Source: Chitinophaga oryziterrae (GTDB lineage Bacteria; Bacteroidota; Bacteroidia; Chitinophagales; Chitinophagaceae). Taken from it: a stretch of DNA of 64,000 nucleotides. The position numbers were made by a program, and so were the translations under genes. This document shows positions 7,275 through 15,234 of the stretch, piece after piece. How positions within the stretch are numbered: the stretch's first letter is position 1; the number at the start of each line of letters is the position of its first letter. The stretch covers positions 1-64,000 of the forward strand of contig NZ_WRXO01000007.1 in the NCBI RefSeq assembly GCF_009758125.1. The letters run 5' to 3'. The notes under the pieces are model-generated. The model was not told the DNA's origin. It saw only the letters and a program-made list of their open reading frames with translations, and ran no database searches.

Positions 7275-8093
7275 TTATATATTTTTCTTCCGATATACAG
7301 AAGGTCTTAACTGATGACGTTTTTTAAAATAGTTTGAAAGATGACTTTCATCATTGAATCCAAATTCTTCAGCAATTTGCTTCATACTTACCTTTCCACC
7401 TTCGATCCTTTTTTTGATTAGTGTGGTGCGGTATTGATTGATGTAATAACGATAGCTAACATTGAAATTCCGTTTGAAATAATCGCCGAAATAAGTAGCT
7501 GAGATATTAAAATGCTTAGCTATATTCTTTACCTGATATTTTTTAGGATCATATATGTGTTGATGAATAAACGAGATGAGCCCTTCTTTATCAGGAACTC
7601 CTGAAGATCCAATATCGTTATATTTAAGGATAACTTCTTTAATCAATCCAAAAACTGATAAAAGCTGCAGGTAAATATAGGGGGAAGTGGCTAAATTCTC
7701 CGACTCTTTGTAAGCAACAATATTACGGATGGTGTTTTGCAATAAGGACTTGTGGGGTGTTTTAAATTCAAGTTTTACTTCTTTTAAGAACTTCAGTCGC
7801 ATGATGGTCTCAGGGAAAATATCCAGTGCAGCTTCTTTAAAATAGCTATCCGTAAATTTGATGACTACGAACCTGGTAGTTTGTTTAACCTCGAAATGAT
7901 GTCTATCTTCCGGAGATATTAAAAACAGATCTCCGCTTTTATAGGATATGTTGTTGTCGTTTAGAAAATGAACTCCGCTGCCTTTATAGATATATATCAA
8001 TTCATAATAGGTATGCACATGTGCTGCAAAAGGAGAAATGTCTGCCTCATAATCATTTATGATCAAAGTTTCGAATTGCCTCAGCGTGTTCAT
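7275..8093 (-). CDS. AraC-family transcriptional regulator (cupin type)
   Basis: The N-terminal third is a cupin sensing domain (FAAHVHTYYELIYIYKGSGV, a histidine-containing strand pair). The C-terminal part has two helix-turn-helix motifs: VKNIAKHFNISATYFGDYFK and MKQIAEEFGFNDESHLSNYF, ending with the conserved KKRHQLRPSVYRK. It heads the minus-strand run 8093-5538 and is transcribed divergently from the alpha/beta hydrolase at 8179; the 85-bp gap is the likely operator region for both. Regulation of the neighbouring hydrolase is inferred from this arrangement. Confidence 0.9.
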   Translation of the reverse strand: MNTLRQFETLIINDYEADISPFAAHVHTYYELIYIYKGSGVHFLNDNNISYKSGDLFLISPEDRHHFEVKQTTRFVVIKFTDSYFKEAALDIFPETIMRLKFLKEVKLEFKTPHKSLLQNTIRNIVAYKESENLATSPYIYLQLLSVFGLIKEVILKYNDIGSSGVPDKEGLISFIHQHIYDPKKYQVKNIAKHFNISATYFGDYFKRNFNVSYRYYINQYRTTLIKKRIEGGKVSMKQIAEEFGFNDESHLSNYFKKRHQLRPSVYRKKNI

Positions 8094-8178
8094 GCTTTAA
8101 AGTTACAAGTTTATACGCTATAAATGCAAGTTAACTTCTTCCGGTTTACAGGAACTTTGCTTTCACAATTAAAACAAG

Positions 8179-9018
8179 ATGAGACTGCCAGGCGCAAAAG
8201 AAACAATAGTAGATAATATCCCGGTTACTTATTACGAAAGCGGACACGGAGATCCTATGATTTTATTAAATGGGTGGCCGCAGACTGCTCATATATGGCG
8301 GAAGGTATTCCCCCCGCTATCTGAACATTACCATGTTTTTGCAATTGATCTACCGGGGATGGGGAATGTCAATGCTACGCCTGCTGCGGATACCCTTACC
8401 GTAGCTATGTTTATTAAATCCTTCTGTGACCAGCTCGGCCTTAAGAATATTCATTTAGCAGGACATGATGTAGGGGCCTGGGTAGCGACCACCTTTGCGC
8501 TTGAGTATGAGCCCATTCTTCGCTCTTTAATAATCCTGGATGCTGGTATCCCCGGTTTAATTCCGGATGAGGTATTTTCGCCTTTAAATGCGAATAAGAT
8601 CTGGCAATTTTATTTCCATGCTATTGAGGAGATACCTGAGTTTTTAATAGAAGGCAAAGAGAAAGAATATCTGAACTGGTATTTTACCCGTAAGACAACC
8701 GTGAAAGATGCTATTACAGCTGATGATATCAATATTTATACAGCCGCTTATACAGGCAAGGAAAGGTTGCGTAATGGATTCGATTACTATCGTGCATTCC
8801 CTGAAAGTGCGGCACAGAATAAATCCTATCAGCATAAACTAAGCATCCCGGTTTTAGCTATTGGCGGAGAGCAGTCGCAAGGTGTAAATGTGGGTAAGGC
8901 TATGCAGAAAATAGCACAGGGGGATATTCAATCTGTAAGTCTTGGTGAATGCGGGCATTATATTGCGGAGGAACAGCCCGGGAAGTTTCTGGAATTGGTA
9001 TTGGAGTTTATTCGTTGA
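8179..9018 (+). CDS. Alpha/beta hydrolase (epoxide hydrolase/dehalogenase-like)
   Basis: The fold signature is complete: oxyanion-hole region GDPMILLNGWPQTAHIWRKV, FAIDLPGMG, and nucleophile elbow LAGHDVGAW, where aspartate (not serine) is the nucleophile, as in epoxide hydrolases and haloacid/haloalkane dehalogenases. The base histidine is in ECGHYIAEEQP near the C-terminus. The length (279) is typical. Aspartate as nucleophile means a covalent alkyl-ester mechanism rather than a serine esterase. The substrate cannot be told from sequence. It is divergent from an AraC regulator, suggesting induction by a small molecule. No signal peptide is visible, so it is cytoplasmic. Confidence 0.88.
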   Translation: MRLPGAKETIVDNIPVTYYESGHGDPMILLNGWPQTAHIWRKVFPPLSEHYHVFAIDLPGMGNVNATPAADTLTVAMFIKSFCDQLGLKNIHLAGHDVGAWVATTFALEYEPILRSLIILDAGIPGLIPDEVFSPLNANKIWQFYFHAIEEIPEFLIEGKEKEYLNWYFTRKTTVKDAITADDINIYTAAYTGKERLRNGFDYYRAFPESAAQNKSYQHKLSIPVLAIGGEQSQGVNVGKAMQKIAQGDIQSVSLGECGHYIAEEQPGKFLELVLEFIR

Positions 9019-9043
9019 ACATCTGTTAACCCGGATATTGCAA

Positions 9044-9113
9044 CAGACTGACGCAATTAATGCAAATTAGGTCAGCAGACTGACGCAATTTACATTAATT
9101 GCGTCAGTCTGCT
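9044..9113. repeat. Three copies of CAGACTGACGCAATT, two direct and one inverted
   Basis: Copies lie at 9044-9058 (+), 9076-9090 (+) and 9097-9111 (inverted). Arms 9074-9090 and 9097-9113 form a perfect 17-bp hairpin with a 6-nt loop; copy 1 (9044-9062) is also perfectly complementary over 19 bp to 9093-9111. The set lies between two convergent genes, so it can act as a bidirectional terminator with two mutually exclusive hairpins. No long T run follows on the plus strand. Confidence 0.85.
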
Positions 9114-9136
9114 AAGGATAACTAAATAGCCTTCCC

Positions 9137-9946
9137 TTAATTTTTCCCTCCCCGTTCTACATTCTTTATATCCTCTTCTCTGTTCTTTTTAAAATCAAAA
9201 TGCTGGAAGTCTTTTGTTGCAGGAACCTGTATGGTATAACTATCCAGGATATCAATTTCAATTATTATATTCTCTGTTTTTAAATCTATGATATGTCCGC
9301 CTGCGTCTTTTTGCTTTGACAAGTAATGGAAGTGATAACCAGCAATATTCGTATTGTCCATGAATGAGGGCAGACGATATCCTATTAAATCGCCCTGAGC
9401 GCCCGTAAATTCAAAGAAATGTTGCAGATTGAGCATATTAGCCAATGGTGTATGATCATCTTCTTTAACCGGCGGGAATGCCCTGGTTTTTACATAACTG
9501 AATTTTCCGTTGATATGAATAGCGTACATACCGTTTATATTGGTTAATACACTATCCAGGTAATGGAAAAGTTCTGCCTTGTTCATGGCTTTATCAGGCG
9601 TTAGTCTGATATCAGGATGAAAGAAGTTCACCATGGCAAAAGGCGTCAGCTCCTTATCATCAACCAGAAATGTCTTACCGCTGTTTTGTGTCTGATAAAT
9701 CTTTCCCTGAAAAACCATAATCTCTCCATCCAGTTTATCAGGCGCACCAAGACCAAAATCCCCATGCTTTTTAAGCAATTTATAGGAGTAAAAACCATTG
9801 TAAAGACCACCGATAAGGCCAGCCCCAACGCCAGCTGTGAAGAGAGTACCGCCGGGAGGGATACCTTTTTTGATATCCGAAGGGGGAGTGGCAGATAATG
9901 TGATAATAGCAAGAATAATAATGGATAAGCTACTGGTAAGGCGCAT
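9137..9946 (-). CDS. Acetolactate decarboxylase with signal peptide
   Basis: The enzyme converts 2-acetolactate to acetoin (EC 4.1.1.5). Diagnostic stretches are HGDFGLGAPDKLDGEIMVFQ, GKTFLVDDKELTPFAMVNFF and IAGYHFHYL followed by GGHIIDL, whose histidines are the zinc ligands. The first 20 residues (MRLTSSLSIIILAIITLSAT) form a signal peptide, so the protein is probably exported; exported forms are known in some Bacillus relatives. No acetolactate synthase gene is nearby. Convergent with the alpha/beta hydrolase gene, separated by the repeat cluster. Confidence 0.88.
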   Translation of the reverse strand: MRLTSSLSIIILAIITLSATPPSDIKKGIPPGGTLFTAGVGAGLIGGLYNGFYSYKLLKKHGDFGLGAPDKLDGEIMVFQGKIYQTQNSGKTFLVDDKELTPFAMVNFFHPDIRLTPDKAMNKAELFHYLDSVLTNINGMYAIHINGKFSYVKTRAFPPVKEDDHTPLANMLNLQHFFEFTGAQGDLIGYRLPSFMDNTNIAGYHFHYLSKQKDAGGHIIDLKTENIIIEIDILDSYTIQVPATKDFQHFDFKKNREEDIKNVERGGKN

Positions 9947-10239
9947 AGTATTATAATGTTTCAGGAGAATAAAGATAATATTTTAAAAGAAGCTATGCTT
10001 TCTAATTCGATATGCAGTATACTCCGGATGCTTTGTTCAGTTATGAGGTACCTTTTTTAATAAATGAGGTGAAGTTTTTTACCGGCTAAATCATTTCTTT
10101 CACCGGATATTCAATAGTTTTTACCGATATACCATTTTCTCAAGTGCAGAATTATTATTCTTTTGCCTTATTAAAAGAATGACGTTTTTTCAATAAAAAT
10201 ATTTTTAAATCAGCGATCGCTCATTCATATTTGCGGTAT
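9947..10239. other. Intergenic region upstream of the decarboxylase and the tetR remnant
   Basis: This AT-rich stretch separates two divergent genes. It must contain the promoter of the minus-strand decarboxylase gene. A 10-bp palindrome AGCGATCGCT at 10212-10221 followed by CATTCAT lies just before the tetR remnant and is the only clear dyad. No coding sequence is seen. Confidence 0.4.
10212..10228. promoter_or_regulatory. Palindrome upstream of tetR remnant, possible operator
   Basis: AGCGATCGCT is a perfect 10-bp palindrome 19 bp before the tetR-remnant start, followed by CATTCAT. The complement ATGAATG occurs again in the dyad at 10525-10548 near the next gene, which suggests two sites for the same lost repressor. 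Confidence 0.35.
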
Positions 10240-10509
10240 ATGAGACCGCGCGACGAGAATAAAATGCAGGGCATTCGTGAAAAAGCCATCGAAATGATCA
10301 CCAACGAAGGGTTGGAGAATTTCGGTATAAACAGGCTGGCTAAAGCGGTTGGTGTGTCTCCTGCTACTAAATGATATTTCCATGGAGGTCTTCTGGTCAG
10401 TAGCATTAGCGCCGCTCTATTCCCTGGTAAAATTCCATCAGGATGAACATAGCTTTAGTGGATCATGAAAGAAACCTTTAATTATGTTATAAAAGCGCTG
10501 AAAAAATAA
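10240..10509 (+). pseudogene. Broken TetR-family regulator
   Basis: The first 44 codons encode a normal TetR DNA-binding domain: REKAIEMITNEGLENFGINR then LAKAVGVSPATK, followed at once by a stop (TGA at 10374-10376). In another frame the C-terminal ligand-domain pieces follow, FWSVALAPLYSLVKFHQDEH, and finally MKETFNYVIKALKK up to the TAA at 10507. Intact relatives are about 190-200 residues; here the middle is deleted and the frame broken, so only a helix-turn-helix stub could be made. It sits upstream of a small protein gene and an MFS exporter, the usual tetR-efflux layout. Confidence 0.8.
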
Positions 10510-10524
10510 GTTTTTTTTATCTTG

Positions 10525-10548
10525 ATAAGTAAATGAATGCTCACTTAT
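10525..10548. promoter_or_regulatory. Dyad at the start of the gene at 10547, possible TetR operator
   Basis: ATAAGT (10525-10530) and ACTTAT (10543-10548) are perfectly complementary and enclose AAATGAATGCTC. The inner ATGAATG motif is shared with the site near 10222. The right arm touches the ATG at 10547. TetR operators are typically dyads of this size, but the assignment is inference. Confidence 0.35.
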
Positions 10549-10780
10549 GTGGAATCATATTCCTGAACATATCCTAATTTTTAAAACCAATATCGCAACA
10601 GAAAGTGATCTGTTTGCTGTAAAAACAGCGTTGGATGACCACCATCTGATTGAGCAGTGGAATATTGATCAGACAGACGTAGACTGTGTATTACGTGTAA
10701 TATCCTATCATCTCAGCTATGCAGATATTATCCGGATCATTACCGGGTTGAATTATTCCTGTGAGGAATTGACCACCTGA
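10547..10780 (+). CDS. Small HMA-like protein of unknown role
   Basis: This 77-residue protein has the beta-alpha-beta pattern of a ferredoxin-like heavy-metal-associated domain: HILIFKTNIATESDLFAVKT, then QWNIDQTDVDCVLRVIS and DIIRIITGLNYSCEEL. The usual CxxC metal site is missing, so metal binding is doubtful. Similar short proteins occur in Bacteroidota (recalled). It lies between the tetR remnant and the MFS gene, with 48 bp to the latter, probably in the same transcript. Confidence 0.6.
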   Translation: MWNHIPEHILIFKTNIATESDLFAVKTALDDHHLIEQWNIDQTDVDCVLRVISYHLSYADIIRIITGLNYSCEELTT

Positions 10781-10828
10781 AACTCTTTCTAACGAAATAT
10801 ATCCCTTAAAAGCACAAACTCTCAAACC

Positions 10829-12091
10829 ATGCAAAATGAAAACTCGTTTTCTCCATATCAGAAATTTGTCATCGCGGTACTTACATTGACACAATTTTCG
10901 GTTATACTGGATTTTATGATTTTATCGCCATTAGGTGATACGCTGATGAAATCGATGAACATCAAACCTGCACAATTCGGTTTGGTCGTATCTGCCTATG
11001 CATTTAGTGCTGGTATCTCCGGATTATTGACAGCAGGATTTGCTGACCGCTTTGACCGTAAAAAATTATTCGTATTCTTTTATGGAGGTTTTATCGTGGG
11101 AACTCTATGCTGCGGCTTTGCTACCACTTATCCCATGCTGGTAGCAGCCCGTATTATCACAGGGCTGTTCGGCGGAGTGATCGGCTCTATTTCCATGGCT
11201 ATTATTACGGACATTTTTACAATACAACAGCGTGGCCGGGTAATGGGATTTACACAAATGGGCTTTGGCGCCAGCCAGGTGTTGGGTATCCCCATCGGCC
11301 TTTATCTCTCAAATGCCTGGGGATGGGAAGCGCCATTTTTCCTGGTAGCAGGCATTGCCATTGTCATAATGATCCTGATCGGGCTCCGCTTACAGCCTAT
11401 TACCGGGCATCTGGCCTTACAGCACGATAAGAGTGCGGTGATGCATCTCTGGCATACGATCGCCAAAAGGAATTACCGTATAGGATTTTCTGCTACAGCA
11501 CTACTCTCTATTGGTGGTTTTATGATGATGCCTTTCGGCAGTGCCTTTGCTGTCAATAACCTGGGTGTTACAGAAGCGCAATTACCCCTGTTGTTTATGG
11601 TATCAGGTATCGGATCATTGTTCGTGATGCCTATAGTAGGCCGGTTGAGTGATAAAACAGACAGATTCTGGCTGGCAGCAGGCGCCTCCCTGTTTATGAT
11701 GGTCCTGATAGCTGTTTACACGCATCTCACCGTAAACCCTTTATGGATCATCATGGTGTTAAATGTATTGATGATAGCTGGTATTATGGGTCGTATGATA
11801 CCCTCAATGGCACTCATTACCGGTGTGCCTGAAATGGAGGACAGAGGGGCCTTTATGAGTATCAATTCATCCCTGCAACAGATTGCCGGAGGTGTGGCAG
11901 CAGCCTTTGGCGGAATGATCGTTATTCAGAAAGATAAATTCAGTCCGCTGGAACATTATGATACATTAGGTTGGGTGGCTATCGGTGTTTCCGTGATCTG
12001 TATCTTTATGTTAGGACGGGTAAGTAAAATAGTAAAAGCAAAAACATCCAAAACTGTTATGCAGAAAGTAGATACGCTAATAGAAGTGTAA
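10829..12091 (+). CDS. MFS transporter, DHA1-like drug/sugar efflux
   Basis: This 420-residue integral membrane protein has the 12-segment major facilitator layout. Conserved motif A between segments 2 and 3 appears as GFADRFDRKKLFVFFYGG. Segment 1 follows SPYQKFVIAVLTLTQFSVIL, and the second half begins near residue 210 (IAKRNYRIGFSATALLSIGG) after a cytoplasmic loop. Substrate is unknown; proton-coupled efflux is the usual role for this subfamily. The broken tetR gene upstream suggests that expression is no longer repressed in the ancestral way. A terminator follows. Confidence 0.88.
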   Translation: MQNENSFSPYQKFVIAVLTLTQFSVILDFMILSPLGDTLMKSMNIKPAQFGLVVSAYAFSAGISGLLTAGFADRFDRKKLFVFFYGGFIVGTLCCGFATTYPMLVAARIITGLFGGVIGSISMAIITDIFTIQQRGRVMGFTQMGFGASQVLGIPIGLYLSNAWGWEAPFFLVAGIAIVIMILIGLRLQPITGHLALQHDKSAVMHLWHTIAKRNYRIGFSATALLSIGGFMMMPFGSAFAVNNLGVTEAQLPLLFMVSGIGSLFVMPIVGRLSDKTDRFWLAAGASLFMMVLIAVYTHLTVNPLWIIMVLNVLMIAGIMGRMIPSMALITGVPEMEDRGAFMSINSSLQQIAGGVAAAFGGMIVIQKDKFSPLEHYDTLGWVAIGVSVICIFMLGRVSKIVKAKTSKTVMQKVDTLIEV

Positions 12092-12109
12092 ACATTTATA
12101 AACAAAGCG

Positions 12110-12145
12110 GCCTCTATGTTTGCAAAGACATAGAGGCTTATTTTT
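12110..12145. terminator. Bidirectional terminator between convergent genes
   Basis: GCCTCTATGT (12110-12119) and ACATAGAGGC (12128-12137) form a perfect 10-bp stem with loop TTGCAAAG, followed on the plus strand by TTATTTTT. It ends the MFS gene and abuts the stop of the minus-strand GNAT gene. Confidence 0.9.
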
Positions 12146-12737
12146 CATTCATCATCCCTTGTAATCTTACTTTCACACCTTCCCATTCGTCATCGATAAT
12201 ACTATAATAAGCTGCACTTCTTGAAGTGCCATCATCCTTAATCCTATCCTTCCTTAAAATCCCTTCAAACTGCCCGCCAATTTTTTCTATTGCTTTCCTG
12301 GAACGTATATTATGCTGATCCGTTTTTATCTGTACCCGCCTTGCTTTCAGAACATCAAAACAATGAGTCAGTAACAAGAGTTTGCATTCCGGATTTACTC
12401 CTGTGCCCCAATACTTTTCTATTATCCAGCTCCAGCCAATTTCCAGTTTTTTATCATTGGGGAAGATGTCAAATAGTCTTGTGGAACCTATTATCTTTTG
12501 GGTTTGTTTATGATAGATGATAAAAGGGTAATGATTGCCTTTGTCTCTTTCAGTCAGCGCAGTAGTATAGGCTGCTGTAAATTTTTCCCGTATTGAACAG
12601 TCGGTTGGGACCAGCTCCCATAGTTTTTTATCGGATGCCGCAAGGTATAACTCCTCAAAATGTTCTTTTTCGAGAGGGATCAGGTCAACTGTCTGACCTT
12701 TTAGAATCGTTGGGTGGGTAATCCAGGGTTCTTTCAT
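12138..12737 (-). CDS. GNAT N-acetyltransferase, RimJ/RimL type
   Basis: The 199-residue protein follows the Acetyltransf_3 pattern: VDLIPLEKEHFEELYLAASD near the N-terminus, KIIGSTRLFDIFPNDKKLEI then GWSWIIEKYWGTGVNPECKL (acetyl-CoA binding region), and VQIKTDQHNIRSRKAIEKIG, where the asparagine and RSRKAI motif mark this subfamily. The acceptor is unknown; relatives modify protein N-termini or small molecules. The gene starts 18 bp after the EamA transporter stop, so it is the last gene of that minus-strand operon. Confidence 0.88.
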   Translation of the reverse strand: MKEPWITHPTILKGQTVDLIPLEKEHFEELYLAASDKKLWELVPTDCSIREKFTAAYTTALTERDKGNHYPFIIYHKQTQKIIGSTRLFDIFPNDKKLEIGWSWIIEKYWGTGVNPECKLLLLTHCFDVLKARRVQIKTDQHNIRSRKAIEKIGGQFEGILRKDRIKDDGTSRSAAYYSIIDDEWEGVKVRLQGMMNEK

Positions 12738-12755
12738 AAGTATGAAAGTACATAA

Positions 12756-13634
12756 TTATACCGCTTTCTGCATGGTGCGCGTTACCCGGCGCATTTGCAG
12801 CAGCACAGATAAAAGGATACAGGTAAGTCCGGCATAAAATGCAGGCGTCAGCTCTCTGTTCTCTTTGAAGATGATGAAGGCCAGAATAATGCTGTATACC
12901 GGCTCCAGGTTAAAAGTAAGATTAACGGTAAAGGCGGAGATCTTTGTAAGAGCGCTCATCAGCAGCATGAACATGCAAACGGTACAAGCCCATGATAAGA
13001 TCAGCAGATATAGCAGATCATGTACCGCAGGTATCTCAAACGGCTGTGGGAATATATGCAGATAAAAGGGGAGGGCCAGGCTTAACGCCAGCCATCCGGT
13101 AGACAATTCATAAAAAGTGATGGTAGGTGTATCGTGTTTGCTGATCAGGCGTTTATTGAAGATGGTGAACAGTGCACCAAATAAGGCGGATATGATACCC
13201 AGGATGATACCGGTGCGGTATTCCGCATCGAAATGGAAAATGAGCAGGATACCGAATAAGGTGATACCACTCAGCAACAGTTCGGTTTTATCCATCCGGT
13301 AGCGGTTGATCAGCGGATCCAGAATAGCGGTGAACAGGCTGGTGAGAGAAAAGCAGACTACGCCTATGGATACGTTCGAATATTTGATGCTTCCGTAAAA
13401 GAACAGCCAGTGCAGCATTACCACGATACCGGTAAGGCCGATGGGCACGATCTGTTTAAACGACAGCTTTGAGAGCATGCGTTTCCAGCGGAATATTACG
13501 TATAAAGTGATGATGGTGAATAACAGTCTGTACCAGACCAGCAGACCTTCGTTGAGCGTGATGAGTTTTCCTAATATACCCGTAAAACCTGCCAGAAATA
13601 CCGACAGGTGTAATTGTATCAGTGCTTTTTTCAT
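12756..13634 (-). CDS. EamA/DMT-superfamily transporter
   Basis: Ten hydrophobic segments arranged as two EamA repeats are visible, from LSVFLAGFTGILGKLITLNE through FYAGLTCILLSVLLQM. The start at 13634 (MKKALIQLHLSVF) is preferred because it lies just after the stop of the upstream gene (TAATAATG); an in-frame start at 13688 would overlap that gene by 52 bp. Members export amino acids or other small metabolites, but the substrate here is unknown. It is co-transcribed with the GT2 gene before it and the GNAT gene after it. Confidence 0.88.
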   Translation of the reverse strand: MKKALIQLHLSVFLAGFTGILGKLITLNEGLLVWYRLLFTIITLYVIFRWKRMLSKLSFKQIVPIGLTGIVVMLHWLFFYGSIKYSNVSIGVVCFSLTSLFTAILDPLINRYRMDKTELLLSGITLFGILLIFHFDAEYRTGIILGIISALFGALFTIFNKRLISKHDTPTITFYELSTGWLALSLALPFYLHIFPQPFEIPAVHDLLYLLILSWACTVCMFMLLMSALTKISAFTVNLTFNLEPVYSIILAFIIFKENRELTPAFYAGLTCILLSVLLQMRRVTRTMQKAV

Positions 13635-13636
13635 TA

Positions 13637-14383
13637 TTATATGCTGTTCCTGACTCTTCTTTCGTACTTGCGGAACAGGCTTTCCCATTGAATCTTCAAT
13701 ACCCCGAGAATCCCTTCTTTCACAATCCCTTTGCTCATCTTGGAATATCCTTCTTTGCGGTCTTTAAAGGTGATCGGCACTTCCTTGATAAGGAAGCCCA
13801 GTTTCCAGGCAGTGAATTTCATCTCTATCTGGAAGGCATAACCCACAAAACGGATAGCATCCAGGTTGATGGCTTCCAGTACCGGCCGTCTGTAACAAAC
13901 GAAACCTGCTGTTGCATCTTTTACATGAATCCAGGTAACAAGACGTACGTATATGGAAGCTCCATAAGAGAGTACTGCTCTGTCCCATGGCCAGTTTTCT
14001 GTACGACCGCCTTTTACATAGCGGGAACCAACAGCTACATCGCCCCCTTCCTTGGCACAGGCATCGTATAGCCTTACCAGATCGGCCGGGTTATGAGAGA
14101 AATCGGCGTCCATCTCGAATATATAGTTATATCCCTTTTCCAGCGCCCATTTAAAACCGTGAATATAAGCTGTGCCTAATCCCTGTTTACCGCTTCTTTC
14201 CGACAGGAAGAGTTCCTGAGGATGCTCTTTCTGTATGGATTTAACGATATTACCGGTACCATCTGGCGAACCGTCGTCCACAATCAGGATATGAAAATCT
14301 TGTTGCAGAGAAAACACAGCGTCAATGATCTTGCGGATGTTATCCTTTTCATTGTACGTCGGAATGATGACAAGCTTTTCCAA
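13637..14383 (-). CDS. Polyprenol monophosphomannose synthase-like GT2
   Basis: A family 2 glycosyltransferase of the Dpm1 type that moves a sugar (mannose in characterised members) from a GDP-sugar to a polyprenyl phosphate. Motifs are MEKLVIIPTYNEKDNI, HILIVDDGSPDGTGNIVKSI (DD for nucleotide binding), YIFEMDADFSHNPADL (DAD metal-binding), and GSRYVKGG. The length (248) matches the soluble catalytic domain without extra membrane segments. Sugar donor identity is not proven by sequence. It is the first gene of a three-gene minus-strand unit. Confidence 0.88.
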   Translation of the reverse strand: MEKLVIIPTYNEKDNIRKIIDAVFSLQQDFHILIVDDGSPDGTGNIVKSIQKEHPQELFLSERSGKQGLGTAYIHGFKWALEKGYNYIFEMDADFSHNPADLVRLYDACAKEGGDVAVGSRYVKGGRTENWPWDRAVLSYGASIYVRLVTWIHVKDATAGFVCYRRPVLEAINLDAIRFVGYAFQIEMKFTAWKLGFLIKEVPITFKDRKEGYSKMSKGIVKEGILGVLKIQWESLFRKYERRVRNSI

Positions 14384-14451
14384 TCAGCAAATTGTTGTTT
14401 AAGGCTGCGAAATTAGTATAATACCTAAAGAAAGTAAGTGTTTTTTGAATA

Positions 14452-15225
14452 TTAAATCTTTTTTAACATCATACTGTGGTAAATATCTGTGAGTTTCTGC
14501 TTGGTATTCAGGGGAAAGTCGGCTTTCATCATCCAGTCATAATACTGAGGCTCAATCTTTAATACGTCCTTTACAGGCCGTCCTTTGTACTTACCAAAGT
14601 TGAAGACCTCTACACCATTCTGCATCACCATCCTTCTGGCAAAGTCCACATATTCGTCTTCTTTGGTAAAATCGGCCAGGTGTTCTACTTCAGATTGCAG
14701 CTGATCGTAACGGAGTAACTGGGCTTCCAGGATCTCATAGGTAGCCAGGGCATCTGCCTCGGCGCTATGTGCATTCTCCAGGTTCTTATCGCAGTAAAAT
14801 TTGTAAGCGGCGGCGAGCGTACGTTTTTCCATCAGGTGGAAGATTTTCTGCACGTCTACGAACTTGCGGTCTTTCACGTCAAATTCGAGGCCGGTGCGAA
14901 GGAACTCTTCTACCAGTAAAGGAATATCAAAACGGTTTGAGTTATAACCCGCAATATCGCAGTTCTCCATGAACTGACGCAGTTCATTGGCCGCCTGTTT
15001 AAAGGTGGGAGCATCTTTAATATCATCGTCACTAATGCCATGAATGGCCGTAGAAGATGGCGGAATAGGCATACCCGGGTGAATACGTTTCACCTTGGAC
15101 TGAATGCTCTTGTCCGGGAATACTTTTATAATAGCAATTTCTATGATACGGTCAGTGGCCACATTGGTGCCAGTCGTTTCAAGATCAATAACGGCCAGTG
15201 GCCTTTTCAGTTGCAATGAGGGCAT
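14452..15225 (-). CDS. DnaQ-like 3'-5' exonuclease with DUF3820 tail
   Basis: The N-terminal 180 residues form an RNase T/epsilon-type exonuclease: ExoI LAVIDLETTGTNVATDRIIE (DLE), ExoII GYNSNRFDIPLL, and ExoIII AHSAEADALATYEIL (HxxxxD). The C-terminal part (VFNFGKYKGRPVKDVLKIEP, then YYDWMMKADF) matches DUF3820, which is often appended to such enzymes. It likely degrades single-stranded DNA or RNA ends in repair or turnover. It starts 9 bp after the mpl stop, so the two are one operon. Confidence 0.9.
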   Translation of the reverse strand: MPSLQLKRPLAVIDLETTGTNVATDRIIEIAIIKVFPDKSIQSKVKRIHPGMPIPPSSTAIHGISDDDIKDAPTFKQAANELRQFMENCDIAGYNSNRFDIPLLVEEFLRTGLEFDVKDRKFVDVQKIFHLMEKRTLAAAYKFYCDKNLENAHSAEADALATYEILEAQLLRYDQLQSEVEHLADFTKEDEYVDFARRMVMQNGVEVFNFGKYKGRPVKDVLKIEPQYYDWMMKADFPLNTKQKLTDIYHSMMLKKI

Positions 15226-15234
15226 GACAAGAAT

